DNA of 64,000 nt from Diphasiastrum complanatum (Eukaryota; Streptophyta; Lycopodiopsida; Lycopodiales; Lycopodiaceae). The notes under the pieces are model-generated. The model worked only from the letters and a program-made list of their open reading frames with translations. It did no database searches and was not told the DNA's origin. The stretch lies in the NCBI GenBank assembly GCA_029204225.1, contig CM055106.1:50289325-50353324 (forward strand). The letters are read 5' to 3'. Position numbers and translations under genes: made by a program. The number at the start of each line of letters is the position of its first letter. Position 1 is the first letter of the stretch. Shown in pieces: positions 10,176-22,451 of this stretch.

Positions 10176-11870
10176 AGCTCCAAAATAAAGTTTAAATTCT
10201 TTGCTTTGGTGCATAAGAGATGGGGTTTGATGTGTCTTGAGTCTATGGAGGAAATTTAGAACACACCTTAGACGGGGGGTGGGCCTCGAAGCGAGCTTGC
10301 ACAAGCGAGCTTCTTGTCATTTCTGAGCGAGCTTTTCATCATTTGCATTTATTAAATTTTCTCTAGTATCTATCTTGCTATCTATCATGTTTGTGCACAT
10401 TTTCTCTAATCCATACTCTTATATGTTGATGGAGTGGTTATATTCATACTAAATATTCCAAAAGCTTTTAATTGAGAGTCATCAAAAACAATATCAATAA
10501 GCAACATCTTCCAGTGGCAATATCTTTCAAATCTTACATGAAATATCACATTGAAAAGATTACAGAGACCTTCAAAGAGGCAAGTGACAATCAAAGAATA
10601 GATGCATTTAAATTGATGTTTTTTCTTAGCATTTTAATGTAAAAGCATATTATTGGAGTATGAATATGTGTGGCCAAGTTGCAAATAATACAAAGTGGTA
10701 ACCATAATAAATATGCATGCACTTACAAGAGAAATATGCATCATAATAAATATGCATGTGTAGGGATGTAGATTTAGTCGGTGAGCAGCCCTTCTGCCTG
10801 TCAAAGAGGGTTAGAACACTTGAATAGGAGCCTAACTATGCTAAGATGCTACTTTTAGTTGATCTCTACTTTTTCCCTTAACTCTACTCACCTTTAAGAC
10901 TACTCCCACTAACTCTACTCCTCTAAACTAACATTCAACATGATTTTGGGTGAAATGGGAAGAGAAGAATAGAAAAGATAGAGAGGCAAAGAGAGGGAGA
11001 GAGAGTGTGTGTGTGGAGAGGGAGTAGAGGAAGAGAGAGTAAGAGTGAGAGTGGAGGTTAGCTCACTTGCTCATTTTACTTGCTAAAGGAAAAACATAAC
11101 TACTATGGAAACCAAGAAAGCATGAACTTGGAAGCAAATAGAAAGCAACAATAGCAATGGCAAGCATTGAATAGCAAATGAGGATGTTTCTCTTCCAAAA
11201 ATGGTAGAGTTTCCTCCTTCTCATTAAGCATGGAAATATGGTACAAGATGTGTTTTTTTATCAATGGGAAAGGCCCTTGCCCCAAAATCCTATTGGCCAC
11301 TTCTAAAAATATGTGAACTGATCTTAACCATCCATCTTGGACTCAATTTAATCCAAGGGTCTTAAAAAAGTACATTGGAATTCACATGATACATGTGAGT
11401 CTCAATTTGGACCCAATTTTGAAAGTTTAAGACAGTTTATTAACTTGACATTGTGGTCTCAAGTTTTATTTTATTAGCACTAAGGCCCAAGTTTTTTATT
11501 CTATATACAACTTAGCTTGCGTGCCCATTGGGCCATGGGCTTATACGCGAGGATGTCACGACCCTCGCAACTATTTCTACTTCTGATTTTATTTATTTAC
11601 AGTATGTTGGGAATACCCCCAACAGGACCCATGGCCTGAAGTAGTGCCGGTCCCTCGGCACTCTGCCGGTTTAGTAAAGGGTTCACTTGGTGCACGCGCC
11701 TCTGGTGGATGAGATATCCAGTGACGTCTTCCATGAAGTCCAATCTGGCTAGGTTCTTCTTGTTCTTCTGGGTACGAAAGGATTTATGTACACCTGGAAG
11801 CCAATCCTGGTCGATCTACTGCTGGAATCTGCTTGGCCAGGGATCGCCGAGTAATGCTGCTCTATAATAC
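10176..11870. other. No gene seen; GA-rich patch near 10980
   Basis: No conserved protein motif on either strand. 10975-11060 is purine-rich (GAGAG runs with a short GT stretch). 11559 starts TGTCACGACCC and 11600 has a C-rich palindrome, both of which could be parts of a worn gypsy LTR belonging to the fragment that follows. Confidence 0.3.
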
Positions 11871-11872
11871 AC

Positions 11873-12364
11873 TCACGTCACTGGTAGTTGGTCTTCAACT
11901 TTTTCGGAGACCAGGGCGGTATTAAGATCAAAACAGATTGCTAGCAAAAAGTCGTCCCATTTGGTGGGGACCCCCATCAAAAATTCTAAGTCCCGGACGT
12001 ATGTTGCGACCGCACGGACTGTTGGATCTGGGCATGTGAGAAATTGTTGTGAAAACTGAACGAGAGCCCTCCTGGCGTCTACATCCATTTGTTTTAGGTA
12101 ATTTTCAATTTGCTTAGTAATCTCTATCTCTTCCTTTTGAGAGAACCTGTAAGGTTGTCTAGAGATAAGGTGACTACCTGGAATTAACTCGATCTTATGG
12201 TCAACCGATCTGGATGGTGGTATTCCATGAGGTAATTCTTTTAGAAATACATCTTTAAATTCAGACAGTATCTTATTCTTCTCAATTTGCTCCTGATCTA
12301 AGTCTACAAAGTTAAGAATCTTTGACAATTCACAACTACTTAGATGCATTTCAGATAAATCCAA
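11873..12364 (-). pseudogene. Ty3/gypsy reverse transcriptase N-terminal fragment fused to unknown sequence
   Basis: Residues ~35-90 read SEFKDVFLKELPHGIPPSR, VDHKIELIPGSHLISRQPYR and KEEIEITKQIENYLKQ. This is the standard entry to gypsy reverse transcriptases (DVF-eLP-gLPP-R-vdH-I-l-pG--p---pYr). The YxDD core is absent. After YLKQ the frame continues into about 70 unrelated residues (YVRDLEFLMGVPTKWDDF) that I do not recognise, so an internal deletion has joined two parts of an element, or two elements. Confidence 0.65.
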
Positions 12365-12599
12365 AATTGGCTTAGCAAATACTGTGAATCAAAAATTTCC
12401 ATTACATTAGCAAATGAACTCATCCCAGATGGATGTACAAATTTGTCTTCTCTTGTAATCCAAGCAGCTGCCTACTGTTGAACAACTTTTTAGTTGTTTC
12501 CACTTTCGCAAGGACCGCATCCAATCCAAGCTACTTAGCCAGATTGTGGAATCCTTCATGGAGTTTCCTAGCCCCTCTGTAGTGCCATACAACTGGCAT

Positions 12600-14044
12600 A
12601 CTTTCCTTTTGCACGAGCTAGTTTATTTGTCCTATGATCTAGCTTCTTCCTAAGTTGTTTAGGAATGTGAACAAAACATACACAACCAAAATTTTTTAAA
12701 TGGCTGACACTAGGCTTGTGTCCATGCATATTTCATAAAGAGTTTTGTTGTTGACGGCTTTACTGCTGGATCTGTTCTATAAGTAACAGGCTGTGGTAGT
12801 AGCTTCTACCCAAAACTTCGCAGGTAGGTGCGCTTGGTGTGACATGGATCTGGTTCAGTTGAGAAGTGTTCGATTCTTCCTTTCTGCAATTCCATTCTGT
12901 TGAGGAGAAGTTGTGAACTATCTTCGAATGCCATGTTTAGCCAAGTAGTCGGACATCTCGTTAGAGAGGTATTCACTGCAACCATCTATTCGGAGAGCTT
13001 TCACTTTTGTAGACGTTTGTGTCTCAGCCATGGCCTTGAATATTTTGAAGCATTCAAAGGCTTCTGATTTGTGCTTAAAGAACATGACTATAGACCATCT
13101 AGAATAATCATCTATAAAAGTGATAAAATAAATTGCAACTCCTAAGGATGGAGTTGACGTTGGACCACAAAGATTGCTATGTACAAGATCTAATACATGC
13201 TTTGTTTGGACAGAATGTGATTTGGGAAACTTGCTTCTAGAGTGTTTGCCATAGATGCAAGATTCATAGAAGAAAGATTTCCTATCCAATGAAGAAGAAA
13301 AATACAATCCATCAACTAGATTATTACAACGCATATAAGACTTGTATTAACGTGTCCGAATCGACTATGCCACAAAATAACATTATCGTGTACATTTTCT
13401 TGAGAGATACTAGCTAATGTAACTGAGCTAAAAAGTAGATATAGATTTCCAAGTACAGGGCCACAGACTTGTCTTTGATGGACAACAGTCTTTCTCCGCA
13501 TTTCTTCTTGAAGAAGATGACCGATTACCTTTTGAAGAGTGAGGTTGGGTTGTGTGGAGATCATCCAAATGTTCATACGACTTTGGAAGAGAAGAAAGCG
13601 AGGCCATAACGGCATCATCATCTTGAATAGCACATCCTACAACTACTAACTGATCCATTAAAGACTTAAAGCTGTTGATGTGATAATTGATGGCAGTAGA
13701 ATCAGTCATGCTAAGTGTGAAGGACTTCCTTCTAAGGTGTAATCTAGTGGTTACATCCAATGCTTGCTTAGAGTTTTGCATGTGGTAACATGGGATATTT
13801 GGGAGTCGGCCAGATTGAGTGTGATACATGCTAAGGCCTTCTGATCTTGATCTTCCATGCCTTTGCTTGATCACCATCTTCTAGTTTCAGGTCAAAACCT
13901 TCTACTACATCCCAAAGATCTCTATCTATCAACATCATCCGGAGATTTAACTTCCAGATGTAGAAGTTAGAACCATTGAACTTGCCAATGATTCTAGCCT
14001 CGTTGGATGATGTCTAAGATGAAGAGTTACCAATACGAGACATG
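12600..14044 (-). pseudogene. Ty1/copia element: gag, pre-integrase and integrase, decayed
   Basis: Reading from 14044 leftward: a gag start (MSRIGNSSS, then IGKFNGSNFYIWKLNLRMML), gag body (SLMDQLVVVGCAIQDDDAVM at ~13650), the pre-integrase motif LWHSRFGHVN at ~13370, the zinc-binding CIYGKHSRSKF, and an integrase core with FIDDYSRW (Asp) and ALRIDGCSEYLS (Asp). The next frame reads QQNGIAERKNRTLL (Glu) and FWVEA. The three catalytic acidic positions are therefore present but spread over at least four frames. Protease and reverse transcriptase are missing. No PBS or LTR was seen at the right end. Confidence 0.75.
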
Positions 14045-14253
14045 TTAATAGTAGTACAAATAGAACAAACTTAATCTCTCAGTTTATTTGAGCAAAGCTT
14101 TGTTAGCTGATATTTTTGCACGAAAAAATGGGCTATGTTTAAAGCAATTTTCACAATTTTGTAAAAAATCGCCAAGTAAAACCCGACTATTAATGGTAAA
14201 ATCGGCACAAAGTTGCCTATAGATAGATGTCCCAACCCGTCCAAAATGTGGCT

Positions 14254-15493
14254 AGTGTTGGATTTATTTCCTCTATTCTCCTAAATCCTATTTTAATCTG
14301 GCTCCATTCATGCTACATTTTTTTTACTCATGTTGTCACACAGTCTGCATATTTATATGTAAATTAAGACAGGCGAAAAACTCGACTGTCTGCATAAATA
14401 GAAGTAAATTTTCATAGGCGAAAAAGGCGAAAAACACGACACTGTGTTTTTACACGTGATTCGTAACAGGTGAAAAAGACGACACTGCCTTACAAAATGC
14501 CGAAGGTGCCCTAGGAAAAGCGAAGGCACCTTGTAAATCAAATCCTAAGGCATTTCGTCAGAGTGTCGCATTTTTCATCTTCACCAACGTTCATTTCAGC
14601 AAAGGCTGACGTCGTGGCCTTTTCACGCTCATCCCATGCAACGGCGCTAACAGATTTGACAACGACAACAGCCACCCACGATCTCCTACAGACAGCACAT
14701 CCACTTTGTACTGTCTTCATCTGCACACCTGTAAAATTGTGTATATATTGAATACCACTTGCGTATTCAGTGTGTGTGTAAAAATAATTGCATCAGAAGC
14801 TTATCAGAGATAGACGAAGTACATGCCTTGCGCATTGATTCTTTTGGACTGTCAGTAATAGGTTCATCCCCTTTTATAGATCGAATTAGCTTTGTAGAGC
14901 ATGCGGTTTCGTCTGCTATTGTGCTCCACAACATTATTGACATGTATATTTTGCCATACTTAATCTGATAACAGCTCTGTTGATCTGCGTTCTGATTTGT
15001 GTCAATATTGCTATGCTTTTTCCCTTTTTTGTCTGACTCTCTTGTTGCTCAATCTGGTAATCTGTTCTTAGCGAATTGTTATCAGTCTAGCTGTTGACGA
15101 CTAATATTTAGTCTTGCCTTTCGTGACTAATTTGCAACTGATTATCAGTCGAGCTCTATCTAGCTCTTCGTGAATCATTCACGACTAATAATTTTTCTAG
15201 CTGTTTGCGACTAATAATTTGTCTAGCTGTTCACGACAAATTATTCTTCTGATGTTTTGTTAATGTTTGGCTACGTAATCAGATCGACCTTGATTTCTAT
15301 CACTAATGTTCTGTTCGTTTCTAATAGGCGTAGTCATGCATAGGGAAAGAGTAATATAGCTCATTCCACTGCGCACGAACACTTTCTATTCAAGTTCGTT
15401 TCTTGTTCGATTTTCGAGTTCGCTTCTCTTCGTGTTCATTTTCTTTTCGAGCTATTTTTGTTTCTCGCCCTCACACACCCTCTTTCTCCAACA
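14254..15493 (+). repeat. Copia 5' LTR, about 1.24 kb
   Basis: It begins TGTTGGATTT and ends TCTCCAACA, which gives matching TGTTGGA/TCCAACA terminal inverted repeats, and is followed at once by a tRNA-iMet primer-binding site. TATATATTG near 14742 is a possible TATA box. At 15080-15245 a phrase like CTAGCTGTTNACGACTAATA recurs at least four times as a minisatellite. The border is inferred from the terminal motifs because no partner LTR is present to align. Confidence 0.65.
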
Positions 15494-15505
15494 TGGTATC
15501 AGAGC
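15494..15505 (+). other. Copia primer-binding site (tRNA-iMet type)
   Basis: TGGTATCAGAGC directly after the LTR end. This is the usual copia PBS, complementary to the 3' end of initiator tRNA-Met. Confidence 0.9.
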
Positions 15506-15652
15506 TACTTTCGTAGCCTGATAAGCTTCCGCAGTACAAGACTCTACTAGCCGATAGAGTAATTGTGTTCTTGTTTTGTAATTCAGTGCCAGATTTTCAT
15601 ACTTAAGTCACTGATAGTTTTTTTTTCCTATCACTTAGACTAATCTTCCACA

Positions 15653-16251
15653 TGGATTCCTAAGGGAAAGCCAGTCCTATCATGGACAAGCTTGATGGAG
15701 CCAATTACCATCTGTGAAAATTTAAGATGAAAACTGTACTAATGGCTAAAGAATTGTATGACGTTGTTACAAGTGCAGAAGGGCAACCCGAAGCAGATGA
15801 CGCAGCAATCGCCAAATGGAAGTTGAAGGATGGAAAGGCTTTCGCGCTTACGGATACCCAGATCGGCCATGTATCCGAGGCCCAGAAATCGAAAGAAGTC
15901 TGGGACATCTTGAGCACACTATACAAAGTGTGAGATATAGCTTCCAAGCTACATCTCAAGAAGAAATTTTACTCCCTCAAGATGGCGAATGGTGATTCAC
16001 TGCAGAATCACATCAATCAATTCAAGAACCTGCTAAGGCAAATGGTCGTTGTCGGATCTGTTATAGATGATCAAGACGCAGTGATGCAACTACTTACAAG
16101 CTTGCCAAGCTCATTCGACAGCTGGGTGATGATCATCACGACACATCTAGAACTGTCTCTTTCGAGAGTCATTACTATGTTGTTGCAGGAAGACACACGG
16201 AGGAACAAAGCCTCAAGTTCCTCAGCTGATTCATGGCATTGGCATAATTAG
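15653..16251 (+). pseudogene. Ty1/copia gag, truncated
   Basis: Starts about 150 bases after the PBS: MDS, one stop, then SPIMDKLDGANYHL, a second stop at the expected Trp, then KFKMKTVLMAKELYDVV. It goes on with KSKEVWDILSTLYKV, a stop, and DSLQNHINQFKNLL and LLTSLPSSFDSWV. All are copia gag positions. Ends at a stop at 16249; no zinc knuckle or pol follows on this strand, so the element is 3'-truncated. Confidence 0.8.
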
Positions 16252-17440
16252 CAATCCATGAAACTTAGCCATTCTCTTACTCCATTAAATGGTTATCATC
16301 ATCAAAAGTAGCGATAGTCAAAATGCCTTCCAATTTCTCATTTTTGTTGCTTTCCATGACTGCTCATAATTGAGGCTCAACCCCATGCATGTAGCACACC
16401 ACATTAGTCTTCTCAATCGGGAATTGAATACATTCAACTATTTTAGCAAACAACATATTATATTTCTCCGTTGTAGACATCTATTGAATGGAATATCATA
16501 ATTAACATTTTCCATGAAAAGAGTTCAATGGATTTTCTTGTCGACTAACAATTTATTTAACATGTTGTATTCCATCCAAAATTGCCAATACATAAGAGCA
16601 GGACCACGAAGGTACTTTTTCAATAAATCTAGATCATTATGCTAATATATGGAGAAATAAAGCTAATAACTCTCCACTATTGTTCAATCATAATAGGACT
16701 TGACTATCCATCAAACATAAATAGTGGAAAATCATAGTGGTTATAAGAAGCGCCATAGTGACTAGTATGTTGATGTCCAAAAGAGTTACTGATATTGCTA
16801 TTGTGATCAATATGTTGCACACAAGGTGGTGATTGTTTGTGTTGCCAATAGATTTCATGTAGTACAAACAGAGCTCACTTAATGAGTTGCAATGATGTTT
16901 TGATTAATGTAGATTTGGCTTGTCATTACTATTACTACTATAAAAACCACCACTTGTGTTAGCTTGAATAGATTGGCACAACTCATGATCCCTATATTTA
17001 TCAAAATCACTTTCATAACATTCCAAATAGTCACCCATATGAATCATGCTGCTCATATTGATCTGATTTACTATGATTGCTCCTCATACTGATCTGCATA
17101 GTCACAATATCATTGATTCTATTTGGATTGACAATAAATCTGCTTAACTTGTGAATCACCTCAAAAAAAAAAAAAAAATCCCATGATACCACAAAAACAA
17201 CAAACATTAGTAATGTCTATTTTTTATTGTGTCCTAAAAATATCCGAGTCATTAAGTAAAAGTTTGATCCAAATTGCCTCCTTAGTGGAATGGGTGGCAT
17301 CAACTTACTCAACTTCAGGTAAAGAGAGAATGATGGCCTTTTCCAATTGTTCTAAGATGTTGATCAAAATTTTATCCTAAGGATAAAATAAAGAAATAGT
17401 CAAAAGTTGATCAACATCACCTACCTCCTCAATATAAATT
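16252..17440. other. Unresolved, probably retroelement debris
   Basis: Minus-strand phrases such as KYNMLFAKIVECIQFPIEKT and MESNKNEKLEGILTIATFDD look protein-like but broken, and I could not place them in a family. A17-long A-run lies at 17163-17179. Confidence 0.25.
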
Positions 17441-18480
17441 GATAAATCTCTAAAAAATTGTTGTTCCATGATTACCACTATAACATAGAGTTTTATGCTT
17501 GGTAGCTTGAACATATTTAAAAACTCTTTCAAACTCTTCCAATGAATTAATCCTAGATTTGATATATAATAGGCTAAGAGTGCTAATGGTGTAAGCTAGA
17601 TCTGGTCTAGTAAAAACCATAAAATACATAAGAGAACCAATTAATGAATGATAAGGGATATACATCATCTTATCAATCTCTTCAAATGTTTGAAGACACA
17701 TGTTTTGAAAGCTTTATACCAAGGTCCAATGGAGAATCAATGGGCTTACAATCGTGCATAGAAACTTTATCCTAAAATACTTTCCAAGTACATTTCTTGA
17801 CTTAGATAAATAAATTTCTTGGATCTATGAATTCCAAAAAAGTAGTGAGCAAGCCCAAAATGTAACATGTCAAATTCTTTTCACAATTGAAATTTGATTA
17901 AACATAGAAACTTTAAATCACTGTTTATAAGTAGTGCATCATTTACATATAAAACAATAATAACGTAAAAAGGGTCTTCAAACTTCTTGTAGACACTTCT
18001 ATTTGCTACATTTGCTAAAAATCGTAGATGTAAAAAATAAAAAATTAATTCTATGGAACCAAGCCCTACATGCCTATTTGAGCCCATATATGGCCTAATT
18101 TTGCAAACTTTGTGCTCTGAATTTGATTAAATAAAAAGTTTCAACTACTTTATATAAAAATTTTCATGAATAAAACCATTAAAAAATGCAATTTGAATAT
18201 CCATTTGATTCAATTCTAGATTTTCTATTACAACAATGGCAATAAGTGCTTTGATTGAGGTGACTTTAACTACTAGACTAGATGCCTCAAAGTTGTATTT
18301 TTTGAATTTGAGAAAACTCTATGGCCATCAATCCTTTTAGGAAGGTTAGTAAGAGTCCAAGTCTCATTTTTGGTTAGCTAATGTACTAGGCCTTTTCCAT
18401 TAATGTAAAGATTCAAGTATAAATCTTTAGAGAATATTTAATGGTGCATTTTATGATAATATGGATAAGCCTCATTCCAA
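17440..18480 (-). pseudogene. Ty1/copia reverse transcriptase to connection region, decayed
   Basis: Reading leftward from 18480: a phrase KNETWTLTNLPKR-like (n-TW-lv-lP), MDIQIAFFNGFIHENFYI (the D-k-AFLnG---e-vym block), EDPFYVIIVLYVNDALLI with YVND where active enzymes have YVDD, and KEFDMLHFGLAHYFFGI. The 17701-17450 part reads YHSLIGSLMYFMVFTRPDLA (y---iGsLmY----TRPDia). Order and spacing are normal for copia pol. Multiple stops; YVND would be inactive. Confidence 0.8.
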
Positions 18481-20210
18481 AGTGTAAATATGACAAATTA
18501 AGTGAAGCCAAAAATTGATTGAAAGGCAAATTCAAGAGTCAAATTGCCACACTAAGAGAGTGAAAAGTAATATAGCTCTATGTTTGTTTTTGTTTTTATT
18601 CTTATGAGGAATAATTTTTTTATTAAAATATATCACATTGTTATGATCACCCAAAACTAGCACCGTTCGTAGGTTAATATGGTGTCAAAGTCTTATGTGC
18701 AATATTGAACATATAAATTAAGCACTCAATTTCATGCTTAAAAGTGCCTCAATTGGATCTAATTGCAATAGACAACCAAGCATGGTAATATGTAATTCCA
18801 TAAATTATAGCACAATACTCTCATTGATATTATCATGCAATAACAATATAACTTCATCTTTGTTATTAGAGTGAATATCTTTTTGATTTAGATCCAATCC
18901 CAATGATGGAAAGGTCCTAAAAGGGTTAATAACTTGCTATTTTTTGTTTTTCCCTTGAGGAAGCATGTTTTAGCTAGCCACTAGCAAACATTACCCTATC
19001 TTACAAAATTCAAGGTCTTCCCATAGTGTTGTAAAAAAGATGTCCCCCTTGAATTTGAATGTGGTTTGTTGAGAGCTTCATCTCATTAATTAGGCATCAT
19101 TCTTGAAACTCTAACTAATCTTACTTTGTAAAAGTCATCAATAACATACATATGTGGCAAACCTTTGATAAGCCTTTTGCTTCTTTTATTAGCTTAACAA
19201 TGAAAGGGAACTCTCCTAAAGCCATATAATGAGATATTTCTCCATACATTCATAGTTTTGTCGCATTTGGAACAACCTCGTTCCATATCCGATATGAAAC
19301 ACTTTTTGTATGGAATGTGGAGCAAGGTCCTACATTCCAGATGAAATACATGTTAGTTTTAAAATTGTAATTTTAAAAATATCCTTAAAAAAGATGGCAA
19401 ACAGTAAGCAATGGGATGGCACATAGTATTACAGCATTGTCCTTTGAACCATCTCCTTTTTGGTGCAGCATGAGGACTCGTGGGAGAGGTTTCAAATCAA
19501 TTGTCGATTGGCTTGTACAAATGCATTGCTAGTTGGCTAAGTCAGAGGCACTCACTATTTTGATTCATTCATTTCCAGTTTTTAATGTAACTGATGATTT
19601 CCTGAAGTCTTTAGCAATTAGGCATTGTGAAGTGCACTTGGACGCCGGGATAACATTCGTCTCCATTACCTTCCATAGTAGCCTGTACTGCAGCTTCAGG
19701 GTGAAGTTCATCTTTCAATTCTCAAGCACCCATTTTTGCAGAGCTTTGCTGTTGTCTAATTTTTCTCTCTTAAAAGGAAATTTATGTTCTTGGATTGCTG
19801 CCCTGCTGAGGACTTGAATATCTTCAGACAAGTATATTTAGAAAAGAACTTTTTTGAAACCGCAACGAGATGGCGTACATCTTATACCGTTCATAAGAGA
19901 CAACATCAACATGTTTCTTGGAATGATGCACCCAGGGCATGTCTGGATCCATTCATTTGAAATTTGAATCTGTACATTCTGAATCGACTTTGAGCACGTT
20001 TCAGAGATCATACTTACATTAGTTCAAGTTGCATCGATGCAGATCACATGACACATGAGTTGTATGTTGGCACGCCTGGAATGCATGACTTTAGCACCTA
20101 ATATTCACGTTGGTGTTTGTAAGTGATAAATGTTATGTTTCGAACATGCCTGAACGAAATTTAGAGGTAGGTTTGTTTTCTAATTTGGGCTCTATTGGTT
20201 AGGCCTGTTA
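18481..20210. other. Copia upstream debris and 3' flank of the FGT1 gene, no clear gene
   Basis: 18481-19300 (minus) is likely the worn integrase part of the preceding copia element, but I could read no catalytic motif. A plus-strand frame at 19533-19817 (94 residues) has no recognisable motif and no conserved-looking composition. Confidence 0.3.
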
Positions 20211-20214
20211 TTAT

Positions 20215-20630
20215 TGCAAAGCTTTTTGAGATGTCTTTTCCTAGTGATGACAAATATTGCCAACGCTCTATTGGAAATTATGATGATAAGAGACATCCAA
20301 TATACAAATTATTAAAAAATTATGTGAATTTGACAAGCTACATTCCATTCTTTGATAGAGCATATTGCAAATGAAGAGATTTTTGCTCCACTGGATTGGG
20401 GGGTATGTCATATCATGTTCATACATGTGCATCTAAATTCATAGTAGGATATGTGTTTGTGTAACAAGGTGAACAAAAGGTTGATCATCATATCTACTAT
20501 AGTGAAGTTTTGATTGATGTTGAGTTGAATTGTTCAACTATCGAATAGGAAGCTTTGGCAATGATTTTTGCTTTAACAAGAATTTCAAACATAATCTTTT
20601 GGTGATTAAGTTTTGCTTTTATGTAGTTTA
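20215..20630 (+). pseudogene. Ty3/gypsy RNase H remnant
   Basis: The phrase VDHHIYYSEVLIDVELNCST followed after one stop by EALAMIFALTRI matches the gypsy RNase H block (hpi-y-Sr-L---e-nYst-ekE-LA-vfa---fr-yl). The catalytic Asp before it and later blocks are not readable. Confidence 0.5.
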
Positions 20631-20699
20631 TTTGCTATTTATTGGTTGAATAGCTCAATGACTAGTGTTATTCTTGGAATGTAACTTCAGATAAGGATA

Positions 20700-22419
20700 T
20701 AGCCCACCCAAGAGCAGACATTAGCAGATCCAATTTTATAATTACATAGAGAAGAAATTGGATAAGTACACGAATGATCGGAAGCTAAACGAATTATGCA
20801 CACATTTCAGTAGAAACATAGTTTTTAGGCATTGTTGAGATTATATTCAGCAGATATGAGCTGGAAGTTAACAGTTTTACCTTTGGTTTCCAATCCGCAC
20901 ATCCTACAATCCGCCAAGATTCTAATTTTGAGTTGGCCTCTTGATAGCACCCAGTTTGAAGTGTCAGCTTGTTGTAGCTTATTGGCATGGGGACAAGCCC
21001 ATTTTGCCAGTTCAACCTGATCTGACCAGAGGGCAACATGTCCCAATAGCACGACAGAAAATTTATGCATTTCTTGCTCATGAAAGTCTTTGGACTCGAA
21101 GCTCCCACATGTGCCAGCTTGGGGCCCCAAACCTCTCATACATTAAAAGGATCTTGTAGTTCTCCCACACATGCGAGCCGGTGGAACCAAATCTCTTGTA
21201 CCAGCACAAAAATCACTGTGGTCATTTCGTGCAAGCATGAATACGCCCAACCTGAGCCTTGTGGTGTCTATACATTGCAAGGGCATCTACTGAGCTGAGG
21301 CTTATATTGAGCTAGTCTGCTGGTCTAGCTGTTCTCAAGGAAAAGTTTGGCTAAATGGCAACTTACCTGGCTTCTCCTTTTCAAGGTAGTGATCAGTTAT
21401 TGGATGGATAAGATAGGATTTGAAGTGAGATTCCATCATGGCAGTTGAGCATTACTACCTTGATGTCCTGATAGCGTGTGCCAGGTCTCTGCTGATTGAC
21501 AGATACATCACATAGTAATTTGCGTTACGAAGATTCAAATCAACCCATTTTTTCTTGAGGTTTGAATCGTTGCATTGCAAAATGATTAGAGCAAACCCTA
21601 TTTTCTTCGAAAGATCTGAAAACCTGGGAAAATCAGATTTAAAAAACGAAAAAATTGAAAAGAATATTTGGATCCCGAATCAATTCAGATATTCGAATCG
21701 CGATTCACTGTTACTGCAAACATGTAGTTAAGAGAAGTAAACATAAGTTCTAGCAGACAACCCAGGCTTTCCAGTTTGAAGTTTATGAAATGAGAACAGG
21801 TGTACAGACATGGGCTTCAGTAAAATCGTAATATCAATTCTAGCTAGCTGCATTTAGGAATATGCCCTAAATTGCAAAATTCAAAGATACATATCGGATG
21901 ATGACTTCAAAATGCCAAATTCAAAGCAATGGTATAGGGACAAGGGTATAGGAACGTAAGCAGATGGATGAAAATCGAGTCCAATCATCGCATGTTTGAG
22001 TAAAAGCAGAATAAAGCATATTGAGAGACAGTCGAAGGTGACTACAACATAGTTGCTGCTATTACTACTTGACACATGCTACTGTAACTGCAACTCTTCA
22101 GCATTAAACCAGGATTCATGTCATAGCCACTCTGCTGACAGACTTCATAGATGCTTTGTAGCTCCAAAAACTGCTAGGGCAAGTGAGTCTGCATAAATCA
22201 TATCAACAAGTGGTCAGATCAACCATTTATTAATACAAATGAATGGTCTCTTAACTCACATATTTGATTACCTCAGTAGATTATAGACATACCTACATAT
22301 TCATAGAGCTCTCTTTGAAGCTTTAACGAAGAAGTCATTCACGTGACTTGTTTCCATCGCCGGGTTTCGACTTCCAAGCTGAACCTGAATTTTTAGGTAT
22401 GGCTCTTTTTTATATTCGA
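20700..22419. other. 3' flank of FGT1, no gene seen
   Basis: Downstream (minus sense) of the FGT1 stop codon. Overlapping 104-codon frames at 20794-21139 exist on the same strand in two phases; their sequences match nothing I know and at least one must be spurious. Part of 22300-22419 is the 3' UTR of FGT1. Confidence 0.3.
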
Positions 22420-22451
22420 TCAAGGCTGTCGATTTTGCTGCCATGAGAGTC
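22420..22451 (-). CDS. FGT1: FGT1 exon 'o' (terminal)
   Basis: 32 nt, after TTTTTTGCAG, to TGA at 22420-22422. Completes a Gly and encodes LSWQQNRQP then stop. Homologues end about 12-13 residues after the VPNAAVE--L-G block, with a matching LaW position, so this short last exon explains the end of the protein. Confidence 0.85.

Noticed and set aside
14538-14751. Small Ser/Thr/Ala-rich frames on both strands
   Set aside because: They lie inside the 1.24 kb copia LTR and read in both directions over the same bases.
19533-19817. 94-codon plus-strand frame as a gene
   Set aside because: No motif, no splice or promoter context, and neighbouring sequence is 3' flank or retroelement debris.
20794-21139. 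Overlapping 104-codon frames as a gene
   Set aside because: Two phases overlap over the same 300 bases and neither has a recognisable motif or splice context.
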